A DNA stretch of 64,000 bases from Sambucus nigra (GCA_949130495.1 OX422207.1:831580073-831644072); one strand, 5' to 3'; shown: positions 23,614 to 36,261, counted from the stretch's first letter. The notes: a model not told the origin generated them from the letters alone. Translations and numbers: made by a program.

Positions 23614-24094
23614 GACTCTTGGAGAGTTTATTTTGTAATGGGGAAAAAATATGGGGATTTTGTTTGGGTTTTTAGGAAAGTAGGGGGAAGGGAGTTATCC
23701 ATTCTTTTTCTTATATAATTGGTACCAAAATTTCTTATTAGTGAAATAAATAAGTTTTTGATCATCCAGCTGTGCCTTTTGATGAGTTTTATATTTTTGA
23801 ATTATCTATACCGATCCCTAAGGCATACATAATCCTTTTGTTCAAGTATATGTTTGAATGAACTGTCGTTCTCGGAGATGAGAAGAGAATAGTTTTTTGT
23901 GAAAAAGAAAGGGTTCTGCTCATGTAAAGTGTATGAGCTGCATATGTACCTCTGGGGTTTTGAAATTTTTTAATTTGTTTGAAAAATGGTTTTTTGCAGA
24001 GGATCAGGCCCACATATTCTGGGTAGAGGGAAGTGAAGATTTTTTTTAGAATAGAAGGGAGATGAGAATAGTCGTAGCGCGCTGAGGTTTTGGA
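23614..24094. other. Tail-to-tail spacer between DUF7745-like gene and integrase
   Basis: On the plus strand there is an AAATAAATAAG polyadenylation-like signal near 23745, suiting the DUF7745-like transcript. Nothing else was recognised. Confidence 0.4.
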
Positions 24095-25350
24095 CTAAGG
24101 GTAAAATTTCTTGAGACGGTCCGAGTTGACTGGACGAGCCATCTCCTCCCCATCGAAGTTAGTGAGCATGGCGGAACCACCGGACAAGATCTTATTTGTA
24201 ATATATGGGTCGTTCCAATTGGGCTTGAATTTCCCTCTGGGGTCCCAGATGGGTTCTATTATTTCTTTGAGGGCTAGATCCCCTTCTCGGACACTGCGAT
24301 ATTTGAATCTCTTATTAAATGAATGCGCTATTCGGTGATGGTACCATTGTATATGATACAGCGCTTTTAGTCCCCTTTCGTCTAGGAGGGTCAACTCGTT
24401 AAGATGGCTTTGGCACCAGTCTTCTTCGTTGACCTTGCTTTCAAGCATGACGCGCAGCGAGGGTATTTCCAGATCCATGGGTAAGACGACCTTCACATCG
24501 TAGACTAGAGAGTAAGGGGTAACCCCAGTAGAGGTTCGGATCGCATTTCTGTATCCTCTGAGGGCGTACGGTATTTGGTTGACCCAATCTCAACAGATTT
24601 CGATCATCTTACTGATGATGGCTTTGAGGTTCTTATTGCGACTTCGACTGCACTATTGGTCTGAGGTCGGTAGGGAGAAGATTTGTGTCTCTAAATGTCG
24701 TACTCGTTGACCACTTCTGTAACTTCTGCCTCAAAGTGCAACCCATTATCTGATACTAGCTCGTACGAGACGCTATACCGACAGATGATGTTTTTCTTAA
24801 TGAATTTAGCCACTTTCTTAGCATTCAGCGCTGCTTATGACTCAACTTCGACCCATTTGGTGAAGTAATCAATGGAAACTAAGATGAACTCAGGCTCATT
24901 GGAAGCCTTCGGTGTAACGTTCCCTATAATGTCGATGCCCCGGGTGGAGAACGGCTAGGGAGAGGTCATGTTGTATAATTCTCGCGGAGGCAGATGTTGA
25001 AGGTTGGAGAACTGTTGGCATTTGAAACATTTTTGGATATTAGCGGTGCAATCTTAAGTCATGGTGGTCCAGTATTAGCCTTTTCGAATGATCTTTTTGG
25101 TAAGCATGTGACCGTTCATGTGGGGCTGGCATTCCCCGCTATAGATTTTTTGGATTATCTTTTTAATGTCAGCCCTTGCGATACAGTGAAGATGCGTTCC
25201 ATTGACGTTCCTTTTAAGCAGTGCTTTGTGATAGATGATGTACTGGGCATCCAGTCTTTGGAGGGTTGCTTGGTATTTCTTGTTGGAACCCTTGGCATAC
25301 CTATTATGCTTGAGGAGGTTCTAGATATCATGGTACCAGCAATTGGCTAG
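24095..25350 (-). pseudogene. Tat integrase remnant
   Basis: Read on the minus strand, the zinc-binding part is visible as CQPHMNGHMLTKKIIRKG and FKCQQFSN (about 25200-25000). The catalytic core has GIDIIGNVTP (about 24940), IDYFTKWVEVES (about 24860), SDNGLHFE (about 24745) and the E-containing AVEVAI, so the D,D,E residues can be traced. The C-terminal part at 24496-24095 is open: LPMDLEIPSLRV, HRIAHSFNKRFKYR, EGDLALKEI, DPRGKF and GPYI-like DPYITNKILSGG, typical of the Tat lineage, ending PVNSDRLKKFYP. Several stops and frameshifts separate the pieces. It would have inserted the element's cDNA. Confidence 0.88.
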
Positions 25351-25410
25351 TTCGGGATCTTCTGTGGTGACAAGCTCAATGTGGTAGCCATGGGCTGGTT
25401 TGTCTTGCTT

Positions 25411-25835
25411 TTAAATCCTAAAGGGCGTCATTGTTATTGCTTCGAGTATGTCGAACATAGAGGCTAAGGTAGCAATGACATCGACTAGGTTATTTTTTGC
25501 TCGAGGTAGGTAATAGAAGGTGATATCTTGGAATTGGGAGGCTAGCTCTTCTAAGTGGGCATGGAATGGTTGGAGATTCTCGTCCTTGACTCTCCATATC
25601 CTGAGCACTTGAGCGATAATAAGGATGGAATCCCCGTAGACATGTAGGCATTAAATACCTTTCTTGAGAGCAACTTTGAGGCCCATCGTACATGCCTCAT
25701 ATTCTGTCATGTTATTAGTACAAGGGAAATCCATCTTGATGGTGATGGGAGTGTGGGAGTCATCTAGGGCGATCAGAAGTATCCCAATGCCATATCCCTT
25801 TTTATTGGCAGCGCCGTCAAAGAACATTTAGCACT
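25411..25835 (-). pseudogene. Tat RNase H remnant
   Basis: Read on the minus strand: FFDGAANKKGYGIGILL, TEYEACTMGLKVAL, a stop, VYGDSILIIAQV, then HAHLEELASQFQDITFYYLP and DVIATLASM. The first Asp (FFDG), the Glu (TEYE) and the second Asp (YGDS) of the RNase H active site are retained. The enzyme removes RNA from the RNA:DNA hybrid in reverse transcription. One in-frame stop lies near 25653. Confidence 0.88.
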
Positions 25836-27060
25836 AGAGATTGTCCTGGGCAGTGTAGAGGATGTTTTCATTTGGTAGTTCAAAGATCCAGACATCGGCT
25901 TCATCCATGGGGTAATCATCGAGGTAGTCAGAGATGGCTCTTCCTTTGATGGCTTTCTGCGTGATGTACACGATATCGAACTTGCCTAGGAGCATCAACC
26001 ATCGGACCATTCGGTTGGATAAGGTGGGTTTCTCAAGAAGGTATTTGATGGTTTCCATTCGGGATACAAGTTTTATGGGGAAGGCGAGCGTGTAGTACCG
26101 CAACTTTTGGGTAACCTAAACAAGCAAGACATATGCCTTTTCTAAAGTAGTGTAGTTGACTTCGTATTCGGCCAATTTGCGACTCGCATAATAGATGGAT
26201 CTTTCTTTGTGGGAATCTCCAAGGTATTGGGCAAGCAAAGCCCCAGCTTCAGTGTCGGTTATGGTTAGTTATAGGAGCAAAGGGAGACCAGTCTCCAGTA
26301 GCATGAGTGCCGAGGGTTGGATAAGATATTGCTTGATTCGGCCAAAAGCTTCTTAGTAGGACTCATTCTAAACCTTGATTGAATCATTTCCGAGTAGTTT
26401 TAAAATGGGTTCGCAAATGGAGGTTAACTAGCTAATGAACCGATTGATGTATAGCAATTTCCCAAGGAAACCTCAGACTTCTTTCTCTGTTAGGGGAGGT
26501 GGCATATCAAGTACGTCTTTTAGCTTGGCAGGATCTATTTATATCCCTTTCTCACTGACCATGAATCCCAAGAGTTTTCCTTTTGTAACGTCGAAGACGC
26601 ATTTCTGTGGATTGAGTCTCATCTGATACTGTCGCAATAGTTCGAAGAACTTTCGGAGAGTGGGAACATGACCTTCTCTTGTTTTGGATTTGATAATCAT
26701 ATCACCCACATATACCTAAACTTCTTTGTGAATCAGATCGTTCAAGATGGTTTTGGTAGCCCTCTAGTAGGTAGCCCCATCATTCTTGAGACCAAATGGC
26801 ATAACAGTGTAGCAAAAGCTTCCCCATGGGGTGATGAATGCGGTGTTTTCTTGGTGATCAGCGTGCATTTTGATTTGGTTGTATTCGAAAAACCCATCGA
26901 CGAATGACTTCAGAGCATGACTGGGTGTGTTGTCCACGATCATATTAATATTAGGTAGCGGATAATCGTCCTTTTAGAGAGGTTTTGTTCAAGTCTCGGT
27001 ACTCTACACACATCCGAACCTTCCCTCCTGATTTCAGCACAGGCACTATGTTAGCTAGCC
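25836..27060 (-). pseudogene. Tat reverse transcriptase remnant
   Basis: Read on the minus strand: WLANIVPVLKSGGKVRMCVE, YRDLNK, VMPFGLKN, then YVGDMIIKS, FELLRQYQMRLNPQKC, FLGKLLYINRFI and, in the connection, LAFPIKLVSRMETIKYLLEK with VRWLMLLGKFDIVY. The polymerase motif usually YVDD is YVGD (26701-26712), so one catalytic Asp is missing. At least six stops or frame changes occur across the domain. The RT order and the wording of the thumb/connection place it in the Tat lineage. Confidence 0.88.
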
Positions 27061-28582
27061 ATGTAGGATATTCGATCACATGAATGAGGCCTACGTTTAG
27101 CTCTTTGACCACCTTTTATTTGACTTTGAGCGACCATTCGATGCAGATCTTTATCAAATTTTTTTTAACCGTCTTGTAATCTGGAAGAGTGGGGATCTCA
27201 TGTTGAGTTATTTCGGGATTAATGCCGGGCATATCGTCATAGGACCAAACGAAGACATCCACGAATTATTTTATCAATTCTTTGAGTTGTGAACGCTCAT
27301 GCTCCTCAAGGGTAGCCCCTATCCTAATCTCATGCAATTAGCTACTACAACCGAGGTTAACAAAAACAGTCTCTTATCCATTAACTTGAATATGGTTATG
27401 TCGTTTATTATTAACCTTATTTAGATCAGTTAAGAATTGTTCATTTGCAAAATCATGATCATCAAAAGTTTGATTAGAATCCAAACAGTTAATGTAAGGC
27501 ACAACAAGATACTCAAAATCTTAGTTTATTTCATTTATAGGAAAAACAACATTGAGAACCTCATCAAAGGAGGACTCGATTACATTTGAATAAGGATAGA
27601 CAACCGAAGAAGAAATGGGGTAAACATTAGGATTAGGGGGGATTTCAACTGGTAGAATTGGCGCAGCATGCCAGTTGAGGAGAGGTGTATTAGTAGCTTT
27701 GATCATATGGTATGGATCCACTGATGTAGTGCTTGAATGAACCATGCAAAGTGTCAGCCCCAGTGTCTATAAATTAAATGAGTCCTCGGAGTCACTTCCC
27801 CTGGAATCTTCAGTATCTTTGATGAGAGATTGTACATGGTGTTGGAAACTTTTGGCCCATGGGTAGCTGTCTTCGGAAAAGATATCCATTATGGGCTTTA
27901 TTTTCTTATCAGTATGGTTATACCATTGTTCCGGAAAGCCGTAAAAGGGGAAGTCTTCACTCTCTTTGATGAATCGTCCATTCAAGGAGTCACATTGGAT
28001 GGTCTGGATGCAGTCTAGTCTCCTCTTTGGTCCAGACTGGCGGATCATTCTGAGTTCTTGTTCTGATGGTCGATACCCCAAACCACAAGGAGGGAAAGTT
28101 ATCTTCTGTTCAAGAGGCTTAAGTATCCCTTAATGTGTTTTACCTAGCCCCAGTCCGGGCATGAAGTGCATGTTTTTGAACATCTGATTCACATTGATGT
28201 TTCCATAAGTGTCGTATTCTGGACAAATCCTTTCTTTGAAGTCATCCCCTATCAGGAGTAGAAGTGGTTCAACTCAAAATCCTGATAGGAGCATATCATT
28301 TGGCCCGTGCTGTATCTCAAGGATCAGACTGTTGGTACTTACAACCTCGGTATTATCATCGTCTCCCAAATTGGTGATGACCCATCCGTTAGAGAAAAAC
28401 TTCAATTTCTGATGGAGTGAGGAAGGCATACCCTTGATATTGTGGATCCAATGTCATCATAGCAATAGGTTGAAACAAGCTGGGATGTCAATAACTTGGA
28501 ATTCGATGATAGGGTTTATAGGGCCAGGCCCTATTACAAGCTTTATGGATTCCATCACATCCCTACGGGTATTATCGTAGGC
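27061..28582 (-). pseudogene. Tat pol linker between protease and RT
   Basis: Two open minus-strand stretches (28081-27767, starting GYRPSEQELRMIRQ, and 27745-27521, rich in Pro, Ile and Val) fill the gap between protease and RT. I recognise no domain. Long linkers here are usual in Tat elements. The DSEDSRGSDSED stretch is acidic. Confidence 0.55.
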
Positions 28583-29104
28583 CTATATGGCAGCGGAGGT
28601 TGGAGCGAGGTCACTTTCTTTCAAGCCTAAATATTTGAAGGTTCTTAGTGGGCAAACATTCAACGCAAATCCATTATCGATAAGAGAGAATGGTACGACC
28701 TTCCCCATAACTTTGACAGAGATGTTGAGTGCATGATTGTGGTTTGGCCCAATTCTGGGGATTTCTTCTTCGGAAAAGGATAGCATTCGGGTAGAGGGTA
28801 AGGATCTGACCAAATTTATCGTTTCTTCTGGTGTGGTAGACGGATGAACTGTGGGTCCAGTGAGCAACTTGACCAGAGCATTTCTGTGCAGTTTAGAAGA
28901 CATGAAAATCCCCCATAGAGTGATGTTAGCTTGAGTTTTCTTTAGTTGATCGAGGATCTTACTCTCCTCGAGGATTATATCTATCATAGGAAGGTTTTTA
29001 AGGCCCTTCCCCTTGTTATTTTCTGGTAGTGAGCTTGGGATCTGGTAATGCCTCCATGATCTGGTCATGTGATTTACTGAAGAAGGGAAGAACATGAATC
29101 CCAT
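28583..29104 (-). pseudogene. Tat aspartic protease region
   Basis: An open minus-strand frame ends with HNHALNISVKVMGKVVPFSL followed by IDNGFALNVCPLRTFKYLGL, the retropepsin core; IDNG carries the catalytic Asp and corresponds to the IDNGS.LN motif of Tat proteases. The N-terminal 100 residues are the spacer after gag, with LPMIDIILEESKILDQLKKT. The protease would have cut the gag-pol polyprotein. The frame is open for 173 codons but is not joined to gag or RT. Confidence 0.8.
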
Positions 29105-29876
29105 TTCCTCGTCAATCTTGGGTTGTTCTGCTACCTTGTTGATTTCTCTGAAGAGTTATTCAAATGATATCATCCCACACATGTCGGCTACCGAGCCAGT
29201 TTTATCGAGAACTTGCTCTTCATTCGAATCTCTAAATTCTTCCCCCCATTCGGTGGAAACAATTATGTCTTTCCATGTGAAGTTAATACATTCCACAACT
29301 TCGATGTCTTCTTCATACAGGTCGTCCCATTTTGTGGGGATGTATGAGGGTGAAGGGACCTGGCATCCTTGTAGCTTTAGAGTATCAAGTAACTCGATCA
29401 TATCGCAAATGTTATTTGTTTACCTGAATAATTTTGCCATGATCTCGATAACATCATCCAAGCTGATTTCATCGGTTGATACCACCCAAATATCTGACTC
29501 TCGAGCCCATTTCCATGCTTCCAAGAATAGCGTACTGAACCTTTGGCAATCAATGATTATCTATGAGGGAAATTTCAGGCCAAACTTTAGGAGTTGGTTT
29601 AAGACTTTTGATAATGCCATGCTTCCATTTTCAGAACAGGTACATACAGCGATGCATGCTCTAGTAAGGAGTGACAATGCCTCATCAGCGAGGCTAGTAG
29701 GGTGTAGGAGGAAATGTGGGCATATTTGAAGAGGTTTAGGAGAGTATATGGGAGTGATTTGAGTTGAGGGATAAAATTTTGGGTTCTCTTCTAAGAAGAT
29801 GGCATTAGCATGATTTTGAAGTGGGTTGTGTGTAGTGTTTGGCTTAGGATTGGCTGGTGGGGTAATGGTACTCCGG
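29105..29876 (-). pseudogene. Tat gag-protease spacer
   Basis: A minus-strand open stretch at 29401-29156 (MIELLDTLKLQGCQVPSPSY) lies here. The long plus-strand frame across the same DNA (29094-29729) has no recognisable content and is the antisense of this coding region. Confidence 0.45.
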
Positions 29877-31149
29877 TCAATTAGACCTTGGATTATGTTT
29901 CGTAAGTGAAAGCATTGGTCGGTGGCATGGCCAACAGTTTGGTGAAAGGTTCAATGGGCATCTGCCTTCAAGTTTCTTGTAAGTGGATTTGGCAATGGAC
30001 GGGGATCCAAGGGTTTGATAAGGTTTCGGCTTAACAGGGCTTGATAAACTTTGGAGAGGGGAGCATAGACCTCGGTGTACTCTTTTTAGACCAGGAAAGG
30101 GCAACTTTTTGGTGCCCATGATGTGTTCGGTTGAGAGATGTTGTTGATGGTTGAGACTATAGCACTGACAGGCTTATCAAATTTTCTGGGGGTGAGCTGT
30201 CCAGACACCTTCTTTGGTTAAACATCTGTTTTAGCCATACTCTCCTCAATTTCTACTCTTGATTCTCTTAGAGCTCGAAAGTGAGGATAGTATTGTCCTC
30301 CAATGGTTGCTCGAATATGGGGAAAGAAGTTCTTCTTTACTTAGCTGACTTGCTCTACCTCGGAAGGCCGATTGGTCATGGTAGCTGCTTTTTCCCTCCA
30401 TCGGGCTATGAAGTTACCAACTGATTCCCCCGAGTTCTATTTGAGCATCTCTAAATCACGACAGGTGACCTATAGCTCTTCGTTGTATTTGTACTGCGAC
30501 ATGAATTCTCTGGCCACATCCTCCCAGCTATAGATTTTGGACTCTTCGAGAGATAAAAACCATCAGAGGGCACTATCCTTCAGAGTTTGCTGAAACAATT
30601 GGTCCATCACTTCTTCATAAGCCCCTAGTAGAGTCATGGAATGGTGATAACTACAGAGATGAACAATCGGGGGGCATTTCCTCTAAATTTCTCAATATTT
30701 GGCATCTTAAACTTCTTAGGTAACCTCACCTTAGGATAAGGAGACATGTGGGTGTACTTCACATAATTTCCAGAGATTCTTACTTGTTCGAACTTCTTAG
30801 TCAGCATCTTGAGATCTTCTTTGACTTTGTTCAACTCCTCCTCTTTTGGATCAATGACCATAGGCAAGTTAGCCCCAGGTTGGGCAAGGTTCGACATCGA
30901 AAGTTGAGCAGGCAGCGGCCCATTAGCAGGAAGGGCACGTGGAGCGTGCTGATACTCTTCGAGAACCCAGATTGGCTCGGGTGGATCCATAACGCAAGGG
31001 AACAGGGACTTGGACTCTTGAGGAATGGAAACCTGATTTCATTGCATCTTTCAGACCTCAGTCTGGAGGTTATCAATCTTAGACACTAGCTGAGCTAGGG
31101 TTGCCGTCAGATCTAGCTTCAAAATGGGTACTTGATATGTGTTCTCCAT
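29877..31149 (-). pseudogene. Tat gag remnant
   Basis: The frame starts with an ATG at 31149 (MENTYQVPILKLDLTATLAQ) and includes a coiled-coil-like stretch KEEELNKVKEDLKMLTKKFE. It continues with PKVRLPKKFKMPNIEKFRGN and then the retrotransposon gag core: EDVAREFMSQYKYN and GESVGNFIARWREKA. The end at about 29877 includes HQTVGHATDQCFHLRNIIQG, the H and C residues typical just before protease in Tat gag. Stops occur near 31100, 31050, 30530 and 30437, plus others. The protein would have formed the virus-like particle. Confidence 0.82.
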
Positions 31150-32420
31150 GGAAAGCGAATGGATTCCGGACTCGAAAGAAATAACAGGGGAACAGACGAA
31201 ACTCCGGGGCGATTTGACTGAAGGCCGAAGACAATAAGGAGCCAGACCAAGAGCGTGCGATTGTCCTGAGAAGGCATAAAATGGGATTTATTTTTTAGAA
31301 AAAGGGATGAAAATATTTTTGACACTTTTTTTCTTTTAAGATTGGAAGACAAAATATTTGTGTCTTCTTGATAAAGAGAGGAGAAATGTTTTTGGATTTT
31401 TGATAAAGAAAAGGGAAATGTTTTGGGGATATGATCTCAGTATGATTATTATAATTACTATGTTCTCACTTGTATTAAATTATCCTAAATGAAAGATGAA
31501 ATATCGGACGGGACCCGAGCCTAGAAAAGTTGGGTTTGTAATATATGCAAAGCTATGGCTAGACTTGTGACCAGGCTAATGGACAGAGTCCCATTTTAAA
31601 AATGCATAAAAATTTGGGCGACAAGTTTACCTGAAATTTTGACAGAGTTTCGGGTTGAAACTGGCAATTTTATATATGTATTCTAGGCTTGACACTTATA
31701 TACGGGTATGTAGTTAGTTGGGTGAATCGAAAATGGTTCCCCCCTTTGTCTTGACTTCCACGATATATGTCTTGATCTTGCGGGCAATTAGTACGTGTGG
31801 ACAAGATATTTGATATACCTGAGTGTATGTGAATTGCCTCACTAAATGCCTCATAGGGACGGTAGGTGTGAGAGCGAATTAGATATACTCGGTATACGTG
31901 AATGAGTTCCCTGCGATATACCTCCCGTCATGACTTCGGTCAAGCGGTACAATGAGAGGGAACCATTCGATATACGTCGAAGGTACTTGGACAATGGAAG
32001 GTGAGAGTCATATCGCTTAGGCTGATTGTGCCCTTCCGGACCAGTGCCCGTCATAAAGTGACCCTCCAGTTACTGGACAAAATTTGGTCAATCACAATGC
32101 TCTTTGGTGATGTCGTGTGAATCATGCATGATTCTCTTATTAGTATCTTATGATGAGAATGTTTTTCTTATTCATGCCAAATAGGGAGAAAAGTACAAGT
32201 ACCAATGGTACACCAAGTATGGATGGGTGATGTGTGCAACATGTGGATATATGTGATCCTAGGTGCACGTTGTGCGAAGTGTACATGGATAATTTTCTAC
32301 AAGTTTGTGATTAGAAGCATAAGTATGGGGGACACATAGAAAAGAGGAACATGCAAAAATGGGGGAAAATATAAACAAACATAACACCCATATAAATAGA
32401 GTCTAGCCCTCAAAATTAAT
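31150..32420 (-). other. 5' untranslated leader of the Tat element
   Basis: This is about 1.3 kb between the primer site and gag. There is no conserved coding sequence. Short repeated phrases about GATATACTCGGTATACGTGAA (31870-31980) are seen. Confidence 0.6.
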
Positions 32421-32437
32421 CCCTAGCGGGGTCGCCA
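32421..32437 (-). promoter_or_regulatory. Primer-binding site, tRNA-Arg-like
   Basis: On the minus strand TGGCGACCCCGCTAGGG starts one base after the 5' LTR end. Tat/Ogre elements typically have TGGCGACTCC..., complementary to the 3' end of tRNA-Arg; here one T is changed to C. Confidence 0.75.
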
Positions 32438-32438
32438 C

Positions 32439-34520
32439 TGTGGCCATCCCCGATCCTCGCGACGGGTGGGAGAGTGAGGATTCTAGGTCCAGTGCGTCCC
32501 TCTGGGAAGCACTTCGGCCAACGTCATTGATGAGGTGAAAAATGTAGAGAGATAGAGTCGTCGATCTATTTTACTCAAAACAGATAAAAGAAAGGGATCC
32601 AACCCGAAGGACAACGTCCAAATACATACCGATACATACGAAACCAAAATGATTCGAAAAGGGTTCGGAGGCTAAGTTACGAAATAGGAAGGTGTTAGGC
32701 ACCCATTCTGCCCTTATGGTCTCCCATGGGTTTTTGCTATTTTCCTTTATTTTTCCCGTGATATATGTGCATGTGTATATATAGTGGAGATAGGAATCCT
32801 TGACTTGTATCATGAAAGAGATAAAGCGAGTCATCCGTAGGACGGTTCATAAAAAAAATTAAAAAATAGGATTTACGCGATTATCCTTGCGTTGACCGTT
32901 ATAATGGAACGATAACGTATGTGGAATAATACGCCACTAAGAACAAATATATGCATATATAAATATATGTAATCTAGGAGAGTTGAGTTTAGAGAAAATA
33001 GAAAATGAGAGAAAAAGTGAGAATAGGACTCGAGTCTCGGGTTTTACCTCGAGATGCCAACGTAGTCTATAGAGACACAAAGTCCACGTAGTTCACATTC
33101 AAAATGAGGGGGTGGGGTTTATGCCATAAATCCAATCGGGGACTTATCTTATTTGCGTGTGTGTGAAAAAGTGTTTTAGTTGTGAGAAAAGTGTAAGAAA
33201 ATTGTGAGAATTCCCGTTTGGAATTTATGAGTAAACCCTCTTTTTCTTGTTTTTTCGGTTTTTTATTTGTATGAAAATAAGAGATGTGCAATAATACTAA
33301 ATGAAAAATATATTAGGATATGTGAGATGAGAGAATAAAAGGTGTTAAGTAAGAAAACAAGTTAATGCGAATTTATGAGAATTTAAGGAGAGAACTGAGA
33401 AAATTTGACCTTCTTGAACTGGATCTTGAATGTTGGAGAGCAGCCTTTGAACTTTGATGATGATGGAGGGTAGTGAATTCACCAAGTTTGATGAAAATTA
33501 TGATGAAAAGTAAAGGTTGAAAAGGGATTTGGATGTGGAAATCACGCTGACTTCGAGAGAGGTTTCCCGGATTTGCTAAGAGTGATGTATTTCAGATCTG
33601 GGCTCCCCTTGGAAAGAGGTCAGACCCTCATTTTTATAGTCCCAGGGTATTATCGATCGGCATAGACCTAGTCCTTCCAATATACAAGTGTGTTTAGGCA
33701 CACTGCCGATTGGCAGACTCTAGAACCTGCCGTTTGGCAGTGTTTTTTAGGCCTTTTCGGAAAATTGGCTGCAGAGTGCAAACTGTTGATCAGAATCTCA
33801 CACGGGGTGGACCGTTGGAAAGTTAATTTATATACCTTAGAAAGTCCTTTGGACTGCTCCCGGGTTCGGGAGTTGACTTTGGGTCAAATGTGGTTTCGAA
33901 GCGCTTTTATATCCTTTGGAAGGGAAAACTTCGAATGCAAACGGATCGTTCGTCCGTATGGTAAGTCAGAATCGCGCACGAGGTGGACCATTGGAAAGGT
34001 TAGGATATGTACTTATACATTCCAAAGAGTTTCACCTAGTTTGGGGAGCTGACTTTGGTCAACCGGGGCCTAGAAGAGTTCGGTGACCTTCCAGAGTAAA
34101 ACGGATCATTCGTCCGTATCGTAAGTCAGGATCGCGCACAGGACGGACCGTTGGAAAGGGGATTTAGTTCCCTTTGAAGATTCATACAACCTCGTTCGAG
34201 TTGAAGATTTAACTTAGGTTAAATGGATCCCGGGAGCGCCCGGTGGCCTCTTGATCGAGTGTCAAGGAAAATGGGTCGTTAATCCGTTTGTAAGTCAGAA
34301 TCGCTCACGGGATGGACCGTTGGAAAGGGGATCTAGTACCCTATAAAAATTCATTTAGTCTAGGTCGAGATGAAGAGTTTGACTTTTTGGTCAAACGAAC
34401 CGTGGGAGCCTCTGATGGCCTCTAAGTCGGTACTCGGGGTATGACCTGGGTTTGCAGTGATGAAGGGAGGTGCTAGGGACCTAAGGAGAGCTTAAGGGAT
34501 AATAGAATGGGGTGTCTATA
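32439..34520 (-). repeat. Tat element LTR, right copy (5' LTR)
   Basis: The plus strand starts TGTGGCCATCC and ends GGGGTGTCTATA, with CA decayed to TA. Compared with the left LTR it has about 40 additional bases near 32485-32520. The internal ~165-bp tandem units and the promoter palindromes are preserved. Confidence 0.93.
33703..33740 (-). promoter_or_regulatory. Palindromic motif pair in the 5' LTR
   Basis: CTGCCGATTGGCAG (33703-33716) and CTGCCGTTTGGCAG (33727-33740) lie about 65 and 90 bp upstream (in element direction) of CTATAAAAAT. Confidence 0.6.
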
Positions 34521-34525
34521 GGTGA
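34521..34525. repeat. Target-site duplication of the Tat element, right copy
   Basis: GGTGA matches 16312-16316. Confidence 0.92.
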
Positions 34526-35281
34526 GTGACCTAACCTATGAAATTTAGATGCTTATACTTTCATATGGAAATATATGACTTAAATACATATGTTGGGATG
34601 CTTGTGTAATGATGTGGTGTTTATAAGACATTCATATAATTAAATATCTTAAGTGAAGTTGTCTAATTTTATGGACTATGATGGGTCCTACGGGATGTGG
34701 TGGTCTCATTAATCCAAGTTAACGTTTTGTATACTTAAACCAAAATAAAGAGATATCGTGGTCCCTATAAACCGTGGTGGGTTAATTAGATTGTGGTGTG
34801 TCAACGCTTGCAAAAGTCTACAATTCCTACTTCAGCTATATGACTTAAAATGTTTATTCAAAATTTTAAATATGGTGTGTAGACAGTCATTCACTAATAT
34901 TTTATATCTTACATTCCTATAATATTTTGTTTTAGGTATGACTATCATTTAGAGTTGACTACCAAGTTAGGAATCTAAAACGGAAGAGTGGAGGATATAT
35001 AATATGGGGGCAAATATAAAGAATATTTTTTGTGAAAATGTGAAACTAAGAAACTTTTTTTATGTAAAGTTATTTTATACTTGGTTAGTTATATATAAAT
35101 ATAATAATGTCCTTGTTTTGTACTTGTAAGTTATATGTAAAGGTAGTTATGTTTTCATATAAACATCCCATTGAAAAACATCTTGTGTTATTTTCTGAGA
35201 GATCTCAACTAAATTATTTTTAAGGGAATTTATTTGTATACAAAAGGATGGCTTTAACTTAATTAAAGCAGGGTGCTATAA
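34526..35281 (+). repeat. Old chromovirus 3' LTR, right part
   Basis: This continues the LTR interrupted at 16316. It ends near GGGTGCTATA at about 35281, where a PMD fragment begins. The boundary is inferred. Confidence 0.45.
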
Positions 35282-36261
35282 GTAATGTTTGATGAGTTGG
35301 GAGAAAGTAGCTTTGTTAGAGTGCCGAACACAATCACGACAGATCTTATCTGAGTTGGCTTGAGTCATACCTTCATCGACATCCAAATCTTCATCATCGA
35401 AAGTAGAAACCCCATTGGGCTCAAGCCCTAGTAGCCCACAAACATCTTTGAGGGTGACTATGAATTCACCCAAGCAACAACAAATGTGTGGGATATTATG
35501 TTCCAACGGGATATAAGTAGTTGAAGCAAAACATTGTGTTTAGACAATGCAAAGCCTCCAAACTAAACGAAGCGATCAAGGCCTACCTTCTTGAATATGG
35601 CATAATGGGTTTCATGAATGTAGTTGGACCAGGAAAAAAAACCTTTTTTTGGCAGCCTCCAGGACCCTCGAAATTAATGTGAGAACAGGGGAAGTCCCCA
35701 TGATTCAAATGAAAGAGAAGATTTTCTTATAAGGATATGTAAACCCAACCTTTTTTATCTTTAAGTTCATCACCTAGCGTAAAAGTGTCAACTTTTCCAT
35801 TCTGCTGGCCATAAATGTCCTTACACTCATACTTATACTTATATCCTTTTCCAATGTAAGGAGCGTGACGGTATAACTGTAATTGTTCTTGACGCGTTAT
35901 TATTTTATCATCTAAGGCTTGGTTAGAAACTTGTCTGGAGATCTCTAGTTAATGGTTGGGGTAATCCATGAATGAATTTGAGGAGGTTTTGATGAGGATA
36001 ATATGCGAAATCCATAAAAATAGGGAAACAAAGAGGGAAATGATGTGGATATGGAGTTTCACGACTATAAACTAGTGGTTTAAAGGCCGGGAGGCACTCT
36101 CTATTTGAAAAAAAACTTAAGCTCTGGAACGATAATGGCATAAGTGGATGGTAAAGTGGAGAAGAAACGTTTAAGTGTTGGGTTAAGAGAATATAGTCGT
36201 TTGGAAGAGAGCTCGATGCTTTGATTTCCCATGTTAATATTATTGAAGTATCATATGCCAA
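35282..36261 (-). pseudogene. Plant mobile domain fragment
   Basis: On the minus strand the segment FSWSNYIHETHYAIFKKVGL (about 35645) leads, after a stop, to LLQLLISRWNIIPHI, then CLGEFIVTLKDVCGLLGLEP. This is the W..E.HTFH..GE.TVTL.DV..LLGLP hallmark of the PMD family, with the HTF position altered (PHIC). The frame is followed by an acidic stretch DDEDLDVDE. The 35923-36261 part (open, Pro- and Leu-rich) may be its N-terminal region. It is a separate copy from the one at 19591, in the opposite orientation. Confidence 0.65.

Larger units (their letters stand above)
16317..34520 (-). mobile_element. Tat-lineage Ty3/gypsy retrotransposon carrying two antisense genes
   Basis: This 18.2-kb element has two LTRs (16317-18432 and 32439-34520) and a perfect 5-bp GGTGA duplication. 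It is read on the minus strand: 5' LTR on the right, primer site 32421-32437, gag near 31149-29877, protease about 28700, RT 27060-26104, RNase H to 25411, integrase 25350-24095, and polypurine tract at 18433. Between integrase and the 3' LTR lie a tandem-repeat region and two genes on the plus strand (19591-21692 and 22321-23613). Extra frames downstream of integrase, some antisense, are a known peculiarity of the Tat/Ogre group. The LTRs differ at roughly one base in eight where I compared them and all frames are broken, so this is an old, immobile copy. Confidence 0.93.

Noticed and set aside
24994..25350. 118-codon plus-strand frame that looks like a small hydrophobic protein
   Set aside because: It is the complement of the integrase zinc-binding region (HMNGHMLTKK, FKCQQ).
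29094..29729. Longest plus-strand frame in the Tat gag-protease area (211 codons)
   Set aside because: It is the complement of the gag-protease spacer; no domain is seen, and the minus strand explains the DNA.
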